From positions 4,900,501 through 4,964,500 of the forward strand of contig JAIVEN010000003.1 of the NCBI GenBank assembly GCA_026686845.1: a DNA stretch of 64,000 nt, given 5' to 3'. The translations under genes were made by a program, and so were the position numbers. Positions within the stretch are counted from its first letter, which is position 1; every line of letters starts with the position of its first letter. This DNA is from Adenanthera pavonina. Lineage: Eukaryota; Streptophyta; Magnoliopsida; Fabales; Fabaceae. A model generated the notes under the pieces. The model was not told where the DNA came from, searched no databases, and saw only the letters and a list, made by a program, of their open reading frames with translations. This document shows, one piece after another, positions 37,362 to 49,201 of the stretch.

Positions 37362-38920
37362 ATGGATATGTCAATAATGATTTGGAATTGCCAGGGAGCT
37401 ACCTCTGGAAAGTTCAGACTCATACTTCGATCCTTTATCTCAGATAACAATCCACAGATCTTGGCTCTTGTTGAACCATGCATCTCTGGCCAAGCTGCTG
37501 ATAACGCCATCAAGCAAATTAGATGGGCTTACTCCCATAGAATTGAAGCTGAAGGATTCTCGAGGGGAATTTCGCTTCTATGGAAAGAATGGATTCATGC
37601 TGACATTCTTTTTAATCATAGACAATCCGTACATGCCAAGGTGCAAACTACAAATGATAATCTCGAATTCTTCTTCATTGCTATGTATGGTTTTCCTTCT
37701 CCTTCCGATTAAGAATTTCTATGGCGTGATTTAACCACCATCATGCAAAATTGTGATGACCCTTGGCTTATTGTGGGAGACTTCAATGCTACCTTTACAC
37801 CCATTGACAGAAAATAAGGTGCAAATAGATAGCACAATGGCTGTTGTTCCTTTTGCAATTTTGTGCAACAAAATGGGCTTATGGATTTGGGGTTTAATGG
37901 GCCTAAGTTCACATGGAGAAGAGGAACTACTCTAGCAAGGCTTGATAAAGTCCTGTGAAATGTCTCATGGTTAAACTCATTCCCAAATGCCCAAGTTTAC
38001 CACCTTGCCCAGATAAAGTTTGACCACTGACCCATCTTTATAAAATTAAAAGCCACCATAAACTACAACACAAAACCAAGACCCTTTCGCTTCCTTGCAG
38101 CATGGATTACCCACCCCCAATTCAATCAGCTAGTAAAAGACAATTGGGTATAAAGTAAAAGTGTTATGGACAATATAAAAGCTTTCTCTGAAGCAGCCCA
38201 TAAATAGAACTTTAACGTCTTTGGTCATATAATTCAAAGGAAGAAAAGGCTCAAGGCTAGACTGATAGGAACACAGAAAGTACTTGAGGACAAACCATAC
38301 AACAGGTGCCTCATCACACTTGAGAAAGAACTTCTAGTGGAGTTCGAAGACACCTGTCTCCAAGAAGAACTCTTGTGGTTACAAAAATGTAGAAGTGAAT
38401 GGCTTAATCTTGGGGACAGAAACATGAGCTATTTTCATGCAAAAGCTACCATCAAACAGAAACATAATTGCATTGACATGCTCAAAGATGATAATGGCAC
38501 ATGGCAAAATGATGAATCCACACTCATGGGAATAGCCAAATCTTACTTTCAGAAACTTTACACAAATGATCACAGAAACTTGCAGCCGTCTACTATTTCA
38601 GGTATATTCCCTCCAATCTCTAATTCTGCTTTAACTGATTTAAACAAAGATGTTTCTATAGTAGAAGTTAAAGCAGCACTGTTTGACATTAAACCATTGA
38701 AAGCTCTTGGGATAGATGGCCTCCATGCTTTTTTCTTTCAAAGCCAATGAGAAATGGTAGGTGAATCTATCTATGCAATGGTATGTGGGATCTTTGCTGG
38801 GGATGAAATCGATCCTGCCATAAATTAGACTGTGATTGCACTCATCCCCAAAGTGCACAATCCTCAAACAATCAAAGAATTCAAACCTATCAGCCTGTGC
38901 ACCATCCTCTACAAGGTAAT
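37362..38920 (+). pseudogene. LINE ORF2 part 1: endonuclease and RT start
   Basis: The ATG at 37362 leads into MSIMIWNCQGA (catalytic Asn region) and a Glu-containing ILALVEP, then, after a stop at 37710, VGDFNATF, FTWRRG and FDH-stop-PI: the AP-endonuclease motifs of L1 elements. 38337-38750 carries WLNLGDRNMSYFHAKA and a KPLKALGIDGL version of the K-PGPDG motif, an unusual A-L in place of P-G. KPISLCTILYKVI follows, and the frame is cut at 38920 by the Athila-like LTR. Multiple stops. Confidence 0.85.
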
Positions 38921-39503
38921 TGATGTGTTCATTTTATACATATAAAATACCCATATTTAAGCTTTAAATTGTATCTAAATATGTTTATATTGATATAATT
39001 TGGCATGATTTGACATATTTTTGTGTTTCATGGCGTCATAGGCTTATTTGCAAGCATTCGAAGTAAAAACGTTACAAATCATTCATGCTAAAAAATTTTA
39101 ACACCCTTCAGTATTTTAATCATAACTCTCACATCTAAACTTTGATTGAAGTGATTTAAGATACGTTGGAAAGATAAGACATAGATATACAACTTTTATG
39201 TTTTAAGTTTTTTCAAATTCCAATGTTATCATGGTGAAAATGAAACTTAAAATGTCAATATGAGCTGATAACTTCTTGAAACTAAACAGAGAAGTGTCCG
39301 TATAGACACATCCATCCAACATTGGGTAAACGTGAATTTTCAGTTTTTCTGCCTTTTGGAACCACCTGGCGTTGTATGAGATGAATATATGGCCACTTGG
39401 CATCGGGTCAAGCAATAAAAGCCCATAAAAACTTATTTTTGACGCTTTTTGGTGATATTTTGGGTTTTTATGAGCTTCTAAATTTTTTCTATATAAGGAG
39501 ACA

Positions 39504-39753
39504 CAATAGAAACATAAGAGAGGATTCAAAAAATGCACTCAAAAGTTAAAGAACACGATTCTAAATGCATCTGAGAGCAACAAGAAGCATCTTATAGAGA
39601 GAAAGTAAGGAGATTTGGGGAGTATTAGCAATAGAAACATAAGAGGGGATTCAGAAAACGCGCTCAGAAGTCAAAGAACACGGTTCCAAACACATCTGGG
39701 AGCAACTAAGAGCATCTTATAGAGAGAGAGCAAGAAAATTCGGGGAATATTAG
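39504..39753 (+). repeat. 125-bp tandem duplication inside solo LTR A1
   Basis: CAATAGAAACATAAGAG starts at 39504 and again at 39629. The two copies run through the ACACG, GGGAGCAAC and AGCATCTTATAGAGAG segments with scattered differences. The sister LTR at 57306-58812 has one copy, explaining most of the 90-bp length difference. Confidence 0.88.
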
Positions 39754-40398
39754 TGATAGATTCATTCTTATTTAATACAACTTTGTTTTCTTATTATTTT
39801 CACTATGATTTGGAATTTTAGTTGTGATTTAATTTCCATTTCCATGAGTAGCTAAATTTCGCACTCGGGGGTAGGCATGTAGTCTGATTATGATTGATTA
39901 TATTTGTTTCTCTAGTTAAGACTTTTTTATTTGTTCTTCAAGTTATATTGTGAACACCGTATTTTGCCCAGGTAATTTTAAAAATATACACAAATATATT
40001 AATAAAAAATAAAAATAATAAAAAATAATAATAATAGATGAATAAATAAATAATAGAAAACATAAAAAAAAAAAGAGAGAGAAGGAAAAAAAAGAAAGAA
40101 ACAAAAATAATGAATAAATAGATAAAAAATAAATAAATAAACAAATGAATCAAAGCAAAAAAAGAAAAAATTAATCTGGGCCGAATGGGGGGCTTTGAGG
40201 CCAAAATTCGGCCCAGAGTCCGAAATACATAAAATAAAAAAAAAAGTTTTTGGGCTGAGATTCGGCCCGAGATCTGAAATAGTTAAAAAAAAAATAATAA
40301 TAATAAAAAATTTTGGGGCCAAACTTCGGCCCACAAAAAAAAAAAGGATTTTGGGCTGAAACCCTAAAAAAAAAAATATGATGAATTGGGGAGGGCGA

Positions 40399-40424
40399 TG
40401 AAACGCTGAAAGCTCAGCGTTTCA
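40399..40424 (+). repeat. Perfect 11-bp hairpin 1 in the Ogre-like LTR
   Basis: TGAAACGCTGA pairs with TCAGCGTTTCA across a 4-nt AAGC loop. A second perfect hairpin follows ten bases later. Confidence 0.95.
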
Positions 40425-40433
40425 CTCCCAATT

Positions 40434-40460
40434 TCCTGAGCCCTCAATTAGGGCTCAGGA
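40434..40460 (+). repeat. Perfect 11-bp hairpin 2 in the Ogre-like LTR
   Basis: TCCTGAGCCCT pairs with AGGGCTCAGGA across a 5-nt CAATT loop. It sits directly before the purine-rich tandem array. Confidence 0.95.
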
Positions 40461-40470
40461 CTGAAGGTCA

Positions 40471-40678
40471 GAGGGACCGTGAGAGGCGGAGGCCGAACCA
40501 GAAGAGGGAGCCATAGGGCTTGGCCAAAGAGACACCGGGTAGAGTGAGGGAAGAAGACGAACAGAGGAGGGACCGTGAGAGGCGGAGGCCGAACCAGAAG
40601 AGGGAGCCATAGGGCTTGGCCAAAGAGACACCGGGTAGAGTGAGGGAAGAAGACGAACAGAGGAGGGACCGTGAGAGG
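40471..40678 (+). repeat. 96-bp tandem repeat (about 2.2 copies) in the Ogre-like LTR
   Basis: GAGGGACCGTGAGAGG recurs at 40471, 40567 and 40663. The first two 96-bp units look identical, implying a recent duplication or strong homogenisation. The purine-rich sequence gives spurious open frames. Confidence 0.93.
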
Positions 40679-40944
40679 AGGAGAGAGCCGCGAGGAGGGA
40701 GCTCAGCCGCGTGAGACACGGAGGAGAGAGACTCGGCTGAAAGGAAAAGAAGAGGAGGGAGTTAGGGCTTGACAGAGGAGGACGAGAGGGAGCTACGCGA
40801 GTGAGGCCACCGAGGGAGGCCGGTACCGAGAGGACTGAAGCAAGAAGGCACGAGGGAGAGCTGGCCGCGGGCGAAGGAGGCTGAGCCGGAGGGGCTAAAG
40901 CTTGAACCCGTGAGGCAGAGAAACCGAGGGAGCCTGCAGAGCTC

Positions 40945-41100
40945 GGCCGAAGGAGCCTCGGTGGAGGCTGAACCGTGGGAAGAGGGAGCCACCGGCCGAG
41001 AAGGGAAAGGAACTGAGGGAGCTGAGAGGAAGCTTGGCCGAAGGAGCCTCGGTGGAAGCTGAACCGTAGGAAGAGGGAGCCACTGGCCGAGAAGGGAACA
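40945..41100 (+). repeat. 91-bp tandem repeat (about 1.7 copies) in the Ogre-like LTR
   Basis: GGCCGAAGGAGCCTCGGTGG starts at 40945 and 41036, with a few substitutions. It is compositionally like the 96-bp array. Confidence 0.9.
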
Positions 41101-41402
41101 AGCTGAGGGAACCACTGAAAAAATCAGAAAAAAAAAAAGGCACGAGAGAGGCCGGGGATGGACTACACGCGAGCATGGGTGAGGACCTGAACCTGTGAGG
41201 CAAATGACCGAGTGTGGGCGGGGCACGCACAATAACAATCCCTCCACTACTCCGCACCTAGTACAGCAGGGTAGTGGAGGTGGAATTTGGTTGGGTTGAA
41301 GGAGGTCACGCTGTGCAGCAGAGAACGTGGGCAGCTGGAAAAAAAAAAAAAAAAAAGCAAGGACGCGCCTGATTACTCAGCTGGCAAGACACCCGCAAGA
41401 GC

Positions 41403-41410
41403 TATATAAA
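41403..41410 (+). promoter_or_regulatory. Probable TATA box of the Ogre-like LTR
   Basis: TATATAAA, followed by GGCAGGAAGG, within GC-richer sequence. It would place the U3/R border near 41435 and supports the plus orientation. Confidence 0.6.
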
Positions 41411-42739
41411 GGCAGGAAGGCTGGAGTGCTGAGAGGGGGATTTTTTCTTGGCATTGAAAAATTTCAGGAGGGACTGTGAGAGGAAGCCGAGAGGAAAACG
41501 CCAAGAGAAATTCTGAAAGACTGAGACAGGGAAGCCGGGGAGCAGAGGATTGGAAGACTAAGGGGAGGCTCTGAATAAAGATAAAGACAAAGAGAAGGAA
41601 GGCAACGGCATACAGTCATTATCCACGATTTAAGGGCTTCAATTGGTAATCATCGTGTGAAATTTTAAGCTTATGTAACTGGTTAGAACAAATTTAGGAA
41701 TAAAATTGCTGGTTGATTGAAGTATGTGTTTGATATTCTGATTCACTGCCCAGGGACTGAAACTGGGTATTATAATGTAGTTTGTACAGTTAGTTCGTCA
41801 TGCATGCTATGAATGGATTTGGTTCACCTCTCAGTTGAGTCTTCTTCAAAGTATTTTGATTTTCTTTGAGAATAATGCCTTTTTCTTTTTTCTCGTTCCT
41901 GGGCATCAGAATTGGTTGTGTATGCACCTTATTACTGAGTTATCCTCTTTCCCTATAAGGAAAAGGATGTCTGAGTTCATAGTTTAAAGGGGGTTTCTGG
42001 GTTTTGTTGCATGAAAATGGTGACATATTTTAGACTAGCGGGATACTCCTGAATGGCACTCGATGACGCATTTGGGAAGGAAATAGATTAATTTTGATTT
42101 GGATGCTGTTTGGTTTAGAAACTTAGCTTAAGATCCTTATACCTCCGCTTGTGACCTTGGTTGCTTTTCCCTTTCCTGATCTGTGTTCTTGTATGGTTCT
42201 TCATTGAAAACTGGATCTGGGAGACCGAAACCAGACTCATATGCTTTGTTTGTTGTCTGCAATACCCTCTATATTGTAATTACTTGGCCTTGTAGGCACT
42301 CTTTTGGGTAAAAGATATACTTAAGGGGCATACATACGATTAGTTGATTTGAATATGAATGCTCTAGAGGCTATTTGTGCCTTATGCCGTCAATTTTGAT
42401 CCCATATGTGTTAATGTCCACATCTGTGTTAAGGTTCATGCATGCATGCTAGTTGAAGAATAAATGTTGGTTTGATGGTAATATGGCCAAGGGGAATTAA
42501 ATGTTGGTTCTGGCTTGATAAAATTTGAGCATGGCTTCTGTTCATTAAGGTAACTTGCCCAAAGTTAGCCATTATTTCCATACCTATTGGATATTTGAAT
42601 TGATGATTAACATTCTTTGAGTCGATGATTCGCATCTTAGAACCTTTTTAGTGTTAATGGGTGGTCAGTGTAATTTTTCATTTTAAACTAATTTCCTTTT
42701 TAAGTCTTTATGTATGCATAGAGTGTTTATCAATGTTAC

Positions 42740-44010
42740 CATGAGTGAGGAATTACCATGGTACTTAGAGTAAGCATGTAAACACAAATCAGCAAATTAT
42801 GAGTGACCAAATCACCATATATGCTGTTTAGTTTGAAAATTGATTTTTTTTTAAAAAAAATGAAAACATAGGTAGGAGTTTTACTTTAATCTTTGTTAAA
42901 AATATATATATAATACTTTTCTGAGTAAAAAAAAATATAATAAAAAAAAAGGAAAAATGAATAAATAAAGAGATTCTTAATTGTTTTATTTTCTATTTTT
43001 TTACAACGTTACATGAGGAAATGTAAACAAATAATAAAATACAAATATTTTTGACAAATATATATATATATATGTATGTGACAATTTTCTCCTTATCCCT
43101 TTGAGTATTTTATAGAATAATAATAAAAGGGGGTGTTCTAAATGCATTTTCTTTTAAATGAGTACACAAATATAAATAATAAATAATAGTAAATACATAA
43201 TAAAATTTAGATGATATATATTAAAGTCTAAGTCTTAATTTCTTTTTATCATTTTTCTTTTATAAAATAACCTTAATCATATTTATTTTTATATATAAAA
43301 ATGATTTCATTTTCCCAATCACATTTTTCTTAAACCTCTTGTCACGAGTGGCATCACCGTGAGCATACAAGTAAAAATCAGTAACTTGTGAGTGATTAAG
43401 TCACCACATATGCTGATTACTATTAAAAAAAATATATATATAATAATAATAATAAATAAATAAATGTATATAATATTTTAAATTTTCATTATTGACTTTT
43501 TTGTTATAAATGTGTCAATGGAATTCCATCCATTTCTGTTTTCGTAAATAATAATAATAATAATAATAATTCAGGCCAATGTTATCTATTTTCCTCTAGT
43601 TACACTTTTCTTATTCATGTCATTTTGTTTTTATTTTTATTGCCTTTCTCATAAAGAAAAGGAAATATTGAAGCAAAAAAAGTATTGATTCCCTTTGAGT
43701 CTTTATTCTCCCGTTTATTTACCTCGAGTGGTAACACCGTGGGTATTTAAGCGTAAATCAGTAACTTGTGAGTGATGAAGTCACCACTTCTGCTGATTAT
43801 TATTTTTCAAAACATACGGGATGATCACATTTTTTAATAAGTAGGTGTTAAGATGATTTTCATAGTAAAAATAAAATAAAAATCATATGTAATAAAAAAA
43901 AATTTGTTTTCTTTCAAACTTTTATGCCTTTTGTCTCGAGTGACACCACCGTGGACACTTAGGTATCAATGGGTAAGTATGAGTGATAAAGTCACCGCAT
44001 AAACCAATTG
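42740..44010 (+). repeat. Four dispersed copies of a roughly 75-bp motif in the Ogre-like LTR
   Basis: Degenerate copies lie at about 42740-42826, 43343-43420, 43721-43800 and 43934-44010. Each has an ACCGTGNNCAT-like half and a TATGAGTGAT/CTTGTGAGTGATNAAG half followed by TCACCNC, separated by AT-rich spacers of unequal length. All are in the same orientation. Confidence 0.85.
43547..43570. repeat. (AAT)8 microsatellite
   Basis: Eight AAT units, inside the Ogre-like LTR between two of the 75-bp motif copies. Confidence 0.95.
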
Positions 44011-45511
44011 ATTTTATTATATAAAAATAAAAATGTTTCCAAATATTTCTTTTTTCAAATCAAAATAAAATATTTAAAATCGCACATAATTTTAATCATA
44101 TTTTCTAAGTTGAAGAAAAACATATATTTTCTTTCAGGAATTGATTAAATCAAAAAATATAAATAAATGAGAAGAGTAAATAATGAAGTTAATTTGTCTT
44201 TTACAAATTAAAACACACTAACCAATTCTAAAAATTGTTTTCTTTGTGGAAAGATGAATTATTTTCTATAAACCTCTCTTTTCAAAGAATATATACAATA
44301 AAAAAAACACCAACCCAATGACATGCTTTTTTGGTCCGAACTACGTCGACTTTGATCCCTATCGCAGGGTACGTAGGCCCCAGACTCTCATTCTGGGTCA
44401 AGTCCACATTTGTAAATAAATAAATATTTTCTTATTCATTTGATGTTTTTGTCTCTTCATTTAATAAATATTTACCAATTTTTCAAGTCCACTTTTCTAA
44501 ATAAATAATATTTTCCTTCATTTATTTTTTTCTAACTTTTCATATTTTCATTTTTTTTTCTTTATTTTTATCTTACATTTCTCTTATTTTTTTTTATATA
44601 TATACTTATTTTTACATGTGAATGGTAAAAGGGCAATCAAAATAAATTTTCAAAAGCCATAAAAATTGCATGATCAACCTAAGGTAACCGTTCTTTGGAA
44701 CGGGTGTTGTGGGGGTGCCTAACACCTTCCCCACTCACAATTGTACTCCCGAACCCAACTTTGATTCGCAGACCAGTCCTTGTCCCTTTTTTGTTTTTAT
44801 TTTCCGGTTTTCCAAAATTTTCCTTAAAATTTTGGTGGCGACTCCCTCGAAATCGGCCTCTCGCTGGGCGGGCCGATTTCACCTCTTTTTCTTTCACTCC
44901 GCGCCATTCGCGTCGCATTTCCGGGTGTGACATATATTTAATTTATCTTTTTATTATATTTATCTCTTTTGTTCATTCATGTGGATTTTATGCTTGATCA
45001 CTATTATATGGATAAACTTGATAGACTGAGAGGTGAATAGTGAATCTAGATTTAGATAGATAAACATGAATAACTAATCTAGAGATAGAATTTAAAATTT
45101 ATGGTGATATATATTGTAGTTTTTTAGATTTAATTAGAAAATTTAGTTGCATGAGAGCGAATTGAATCATAATTAAATAAAGACTAATGGACCGAGAAGT
45201 AATTATAACCCTTTTGAAACAATAATCACTATAATTATGCAAAGTCTAACTAAGAAATAAAATCTAATTATCTCATAAGGTGAATCATGATCCCTTGACG
45301 CTTCTAGAACTGAATCAAACCCAGACATCGTTTTATTTTCTATTTTTTCTCTTTTTAAATTTGAATTCTCAATTTGATTATCATTTGCTTTTGTGATTAA
45401 AAGTTTGGACTGATAAATCTACTACCCCTCTTGGGTTCAACCTCTGAAATACTCCGGATACTTTTTATTACTGCATCGACCCTGTATACTTGCATGATTC
45501 TGATCAGTAAT

Positions 45512-47236
45512 TACAAAAGTCATTACAAACATACTCAAGCCCATCATGCCTTTCCTCACACTCCCTACTCAGGCCAGCTTCGTTAATGGGAGAAACATAC
45601 TTGACAATATCATAATTGTACAAGAGGCAATCCATTCGATGCATACAAAGAGAGGAAAAAATGGTTGGATAGCAATCAAGGTAGATCTAGAAAAAGCTTT
45701 TGATAGGCTACGATGTGACTTTATTGAAGACACACTAAGAGATGCTAGACTCCCTAACAAGCTTGTCAACATCATAATAAAATGTATCACAGGATCAACA
45801 ATGCAAATCTTATGGAACAGCAAGCCTTTACAAACCTTCAAACCTTCCAGAGGCATAAGACAAGGAGACCACCCCCCTCTCCTTATATTTATGTTCTCAA
45901 TATGAAGAAGTTGTTGCAAGCAATCACCAACGAGGTCAAAGACAAAACTTGGAATACCATCAAAATGGGACGGGATGGCCTACAACTAACCTATCTCTTC
46001 TTTGCGGATGACTTGGTCTTGTTTAATGGCACTGATGATAACCAAATACAAATCATCAAATGTACCCTTGATGCCTTGTGCAGCTCATCCGGACATTTGA
46101 TCAGCAAAGCAAAAACGTGAATCTTTTTTTTCCAAAAATACAAGCAAACAAGTAGCTTCCAGAATTTGTACTCAGTTGAGCTTTCAACAAACTAACAACT
46201 TTGGGAAATACCTTGGAGTTCCTCTTATCCATGGGAGAATCACCAAAGACACCTACAGATACATTGAAAACAAGGTACAGCAAAAGCTTTCCATATGGAA
46301 GGCAAAAATACTATTCCTTGCTGGTCGAATTACTTTTGCAAAATCAGTTCTCTCATCCATACTATTCTATGCCATGCAATCAACGAAGCTTCCTACTAGT
46401 TGTTGCCAAAGAATTGAACAAATAATAAGGCGCTTCCTCTAGGGCTCTAATGACCTGCATAGAAAGATTAATCTAATCAAGTGGGATTCTCTTTGCCAAC
46501 CACTTGATCATGGAGGTTGTGGCGTTAAACGACTTGAAGCTCAGAACAACGCTTTCCTTCTTAAACTGGCCTTCAATGTTATCTCAAATGAAGACCTTCT
46601 ATGGGTCAAAGTGTTGAAAGCCAAATATAAATGGGACAAACATCTGTGGGGCACCTTTAAAGCAAAAAGTTGCTCTCACCTTTGGAGAAGCCTTGCAAAG
46701 CTATGGGATGAGGTAGACTGTGGCACTTTATGGCAACTGGGCAATGGAAGGAAAGTTAGATTCTGGATAGACAATTGGGTAGGAGAACTCAGACCTCTCA
46801 AGAACCTGGCCACTTACATCATCCCAGATCCAGAGCTTGCCAGACCAATTTCTAATTTTGTCACTTTTGATGGACAATGGAACTACAACCTCCTCTAGCA
46901 CCTCCTACCTTATGACAGCTTAACTCAAATATCCATGTGTGCCCCACCCAGCTCCACCAATGAAGAAGCATCCTGTTATTGGAACTTGACAAATAGTGGA
47001 GCCTTCACAGTAGCCTCAGCCTACAAAGCTGATCAAGAAGCCTCCTGGAATGAGAAGGAAGCAAAATGGAATCATATTTGGAAGTGACCTAGTGCGCAAT
47101 GCATACGGATATTCCTTTGGCTTGTTGGGCACAACAAGCTTCTAACCAATGTTGAAAGACACAGAAGACATTTGGTTGATGACACCACTTGTCTGATCTG
47201 CAGAGATGGGATAGAAGATATTGACCATGTCCTTAG
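45512..47236 (+). pseudogene. LINE ORF2 part 2: RT core to zf-RVT start
   Basis: It resumes the RT directly after the TSD. Motifs are QASFVNGRNILDN, KVDLEKAFDRL (catalytic Asp), SRGIRQGD (then a short shift near 45870), LTYLFFADDLVLF (catalytic DD at about 46002-46007), NFGKYLGVPL and WKAKILFLAGRITFAKSVL. A stop follows at 46440-46442, then WKVRFWIDNW-type linker (46750-46780) and the beginning of the zinc-binding domain (CLICRDGIEDIDHVL, to 47236). The LTR at 47237 interrupts it inside the CX2C...H domain. FADD is intact, but stops and shifts rule out activity. Confidence 0.87.
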
Positions 47237-48889
47237 TGTTGGGAATTTCACTATACACGTAGCAGAAAAATTATAAGAAATTCTCTCACATGGATCTGTC
47301 AACGTTGTTTAGATTGAGATATAGAAAAAGAATTTACCACCAGTGCGTCCCTTGGTGTTCTTTTTCATTTCATCGGACCCCAGGAACTAACGTGATTGGT
47401 CAGCTCCCTCTACCGGTATCCACACGAACAGTGAGTCCAACTCAAACAGGGTGCTAGCACCTCTGGTTGTGATATCCATACAATTCCGTACAGTTTTTCT
47501 TTCTGAATGTATGACCGCTCTCTCTTTAGGGTAATTCGAATTCTATTTATTTTGTATCCTAGTCTATATCAATATATAAATATGATTCGGTATTTGTTTA
47601 ATTTAAATCTATAATTTAAACTAAATCAAATATTAATTAAATAGATTAGTTTGAAATTAAATCTATCTAATAGATTAAATTTAAAATAACTATCTCATAT
47701 ATATCCAGAATTAAATCTAGATTTAATTTATCATATAAATCAAATTTATATTATTAGTTTAAATTGAAATTTAGAATCCAATATAAATCAAATTAAGATT
47801 ATGACATTAGTTTAAATTTAAATCTATCATATGGAATTAAATTTAAAACTAATTAATTTGAATTAATTTGAACAATATATATATATATTTCGAAATATAT
47901 AATATATCAAACATATATATATTTCAAATTTTAATATATATATGTGAAATATATATATAATTTTATCACTCTAAATTGAACATTAAATTCATTGAATCTA
48001 AATACATTTTAGATTCAATAAATCTGGACATTCTACCTCGAGTTTGTTGTTCTTGTGTGTGACCCTGTAGGTCCACATGATGTTGGTAGTGGGCTAATAA
48101 CACTATTGGACCCACAAGTCACAAGTGGCCTCTAGTAAGACATTATGACTACCAAAATCATATGAGATCGGTGATCTGATGCAGCATATCATATAACCCG
48201 ATCACATCACTTTTGTCTCATGATATATAGGTCAAGTATGAGGCATGGAAACGTCATCCTAATTTTACTTGACCATTACTTTATCAATCTCCAAACAGAC
48301 TGACAGAACAAATGAAAACTCTTCCATTAGAGCACGGCTATGCATTTTCTCAGTTTCACTCATCGAATGACCCAGATATATCTCTCCATTAATTAGAGGA
48401 ACAAATTCCATCTTGACCATTTATCTTCCTCCACATGAGTTCCACTATGCTCGACCATTGTCTTTATGATATCCCGATTAAATGTGACTTTTGACCATGA
48501 CAAAGTATAGTGTTCCCCATGTAGGAAGCCATAATGATCTTAGGTCTAAGGACTTAGTGATATGGTTATATATGAGATATACTTATGACTTGATCCATGC
48601 AGCTATCTAATGATGGGTCATTCTGATGCCTATTCTCTAACAGGAGCTTATGATTTTAATTTGTATCTTCATACATAATTATTAATTAAAATCATACTAG
48701 GCTTAATTCATCATTATTCCTACAAAGATGATTGACTAGGGATATTTAGGATAAAATAATTTATCCAAGGATATTATTATAAATAAAAATATGCAAATAA
48801 TATAATAATATAAGAAAAAATACATTCTCTTTCCTAATGAAATACAATATTTATAATATAATGATTGGTCTAGGGTACAATCTCCAACA
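47237..48889. mobile_element. Copia-like solo LTR inserted in the LINE
   Basis: The 1653-bp block has ends TGTTGGGAATTTC and, on the opposite strand, TGTTGGAGATTGTACCC. It is flanked by CTTAG at 47232-47236 and 48890-48894. No coding region is seen. The TGTTGG...CCAACA termini and length suit a Ty1/Copia LTR of the larger kind, with the element orientation probably minus. Its removal rejoins LINE codons for HVL and RLCPFS of the zinc domain. Confidence 0.87.
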
Positions 48890-48894
48890 CTTAG

Positions 48895-49201
48895 GTTATG
48901 CCCCTTCTCCTACTCATGTTGGCTCACTATCTTACCCAAACAAGAGGTGAATAGCTTTTTCAAAAAACCATTCGATACTTGACTCATCGAAAACATTCAT
49001 CATAACAAAGAAGTCTCTTGGAGGATCCTTTTTGGGCTAATGTGCTAGTCCCTCTGGAACATGAGGAACAAAGTGATCTTCATCGAAGGAAACCGCTCCA
49101 CAATGAAGATTGTTCAGTCTGTTTGTGCTATGGCTGACCACACCATGAAAGCACTCAACCTCCCGTCTAACGCACGTAACTTATTTGAGTCTAATCTTTG
49201 A
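48895..49201 (+). pseudogene. LINE ORF2 part 3: C-terminus
   Basis: After the CTTAG the frame gives RLCPFS and, further on, WRILFGLMC-stop-SLWNMRNKVIF, the conserved C-terminal signature of plant L1 ORF2, ending at TGA 49199-49201. No RNase H domain is present, unlike the minus-strand LINE. A trailer to the A9 tract at 49299-49307 follows. Confidence 0.8.

Larger units (their letters stand above)
39949..44932 (+). mobile_element. Ogre/Tat-like solo LTR, about 5 kb, nested in A1
   Basis: It begins TGTGAACACCG and ends CCGGGTGTGACA, between TATAT duplications (39944-39948 and 44933-44937). Deleting it and one TATAT restores CAAGTTATATTTAATTTATC exactly as in sister LTR 57306-58812. It encodes no recognisable domain. 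The 3' part has GAACTACGTCGACTTTGATC, GGTACGTAGGC, GGGGTGCCTAACACC and TTGGTGGCGACTCC, motifs I associate with the very long LTRs of Ogre/Tat Ty3/Gypsy elements. A TATA box at 41403 suggests a U3 of about 1.5 kb and a long R-U5. It could alternatively be a LARD-type element with short unseen LTRs, but I found no internal LTR pair. Confidence 0.85.
38921..45506 (+). mobile_element. Athila-like solo LTR (copy A1), carrying a nested insertion
   Basis: It begins TGATGTGTTC and ends CTGATCA, between GTAAT duplications (38916-38920 and 45507-45511). Excluding the nested element it is about 1597 bp and matches the solo LTR at 57306-58812 end to end. A TATA box (CTATATAAGG, about 39489-39498) fits the plus orientation. 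The 3' end (CTCCGGAT...TTATTACTGCATCGACCCT) resembles Athila-type Ty3/Gypsy LTR ends, an inference from memory. With no internal domain, it is what LTR-LTR recombination leaves. It splits the LINE RT between codons. Confidence 0.9.

Noticed and set aside
39938..40334. Phe/Ile-rich minus-strand frames resembling membrane proteins
   Set aside because: They come from A-rich LTR sequence; the apparent hydrophobicity is a by-product of poly-T codons.
40468..41257. Minus-strand Ser/Leu/Pro-rich open frames up to 161 codons
   Set aside because: They lie on purine-rich tandem repeats of the Ogre-like LTR, and their sequence repeats with the 96- and 91-bp units.
47237..48889. Treating this block as part of the LINE or as a host gene
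   Set aside because: TGTTGG...CCAACA ends and CTTAG duplications on both sides show it is an insertion.
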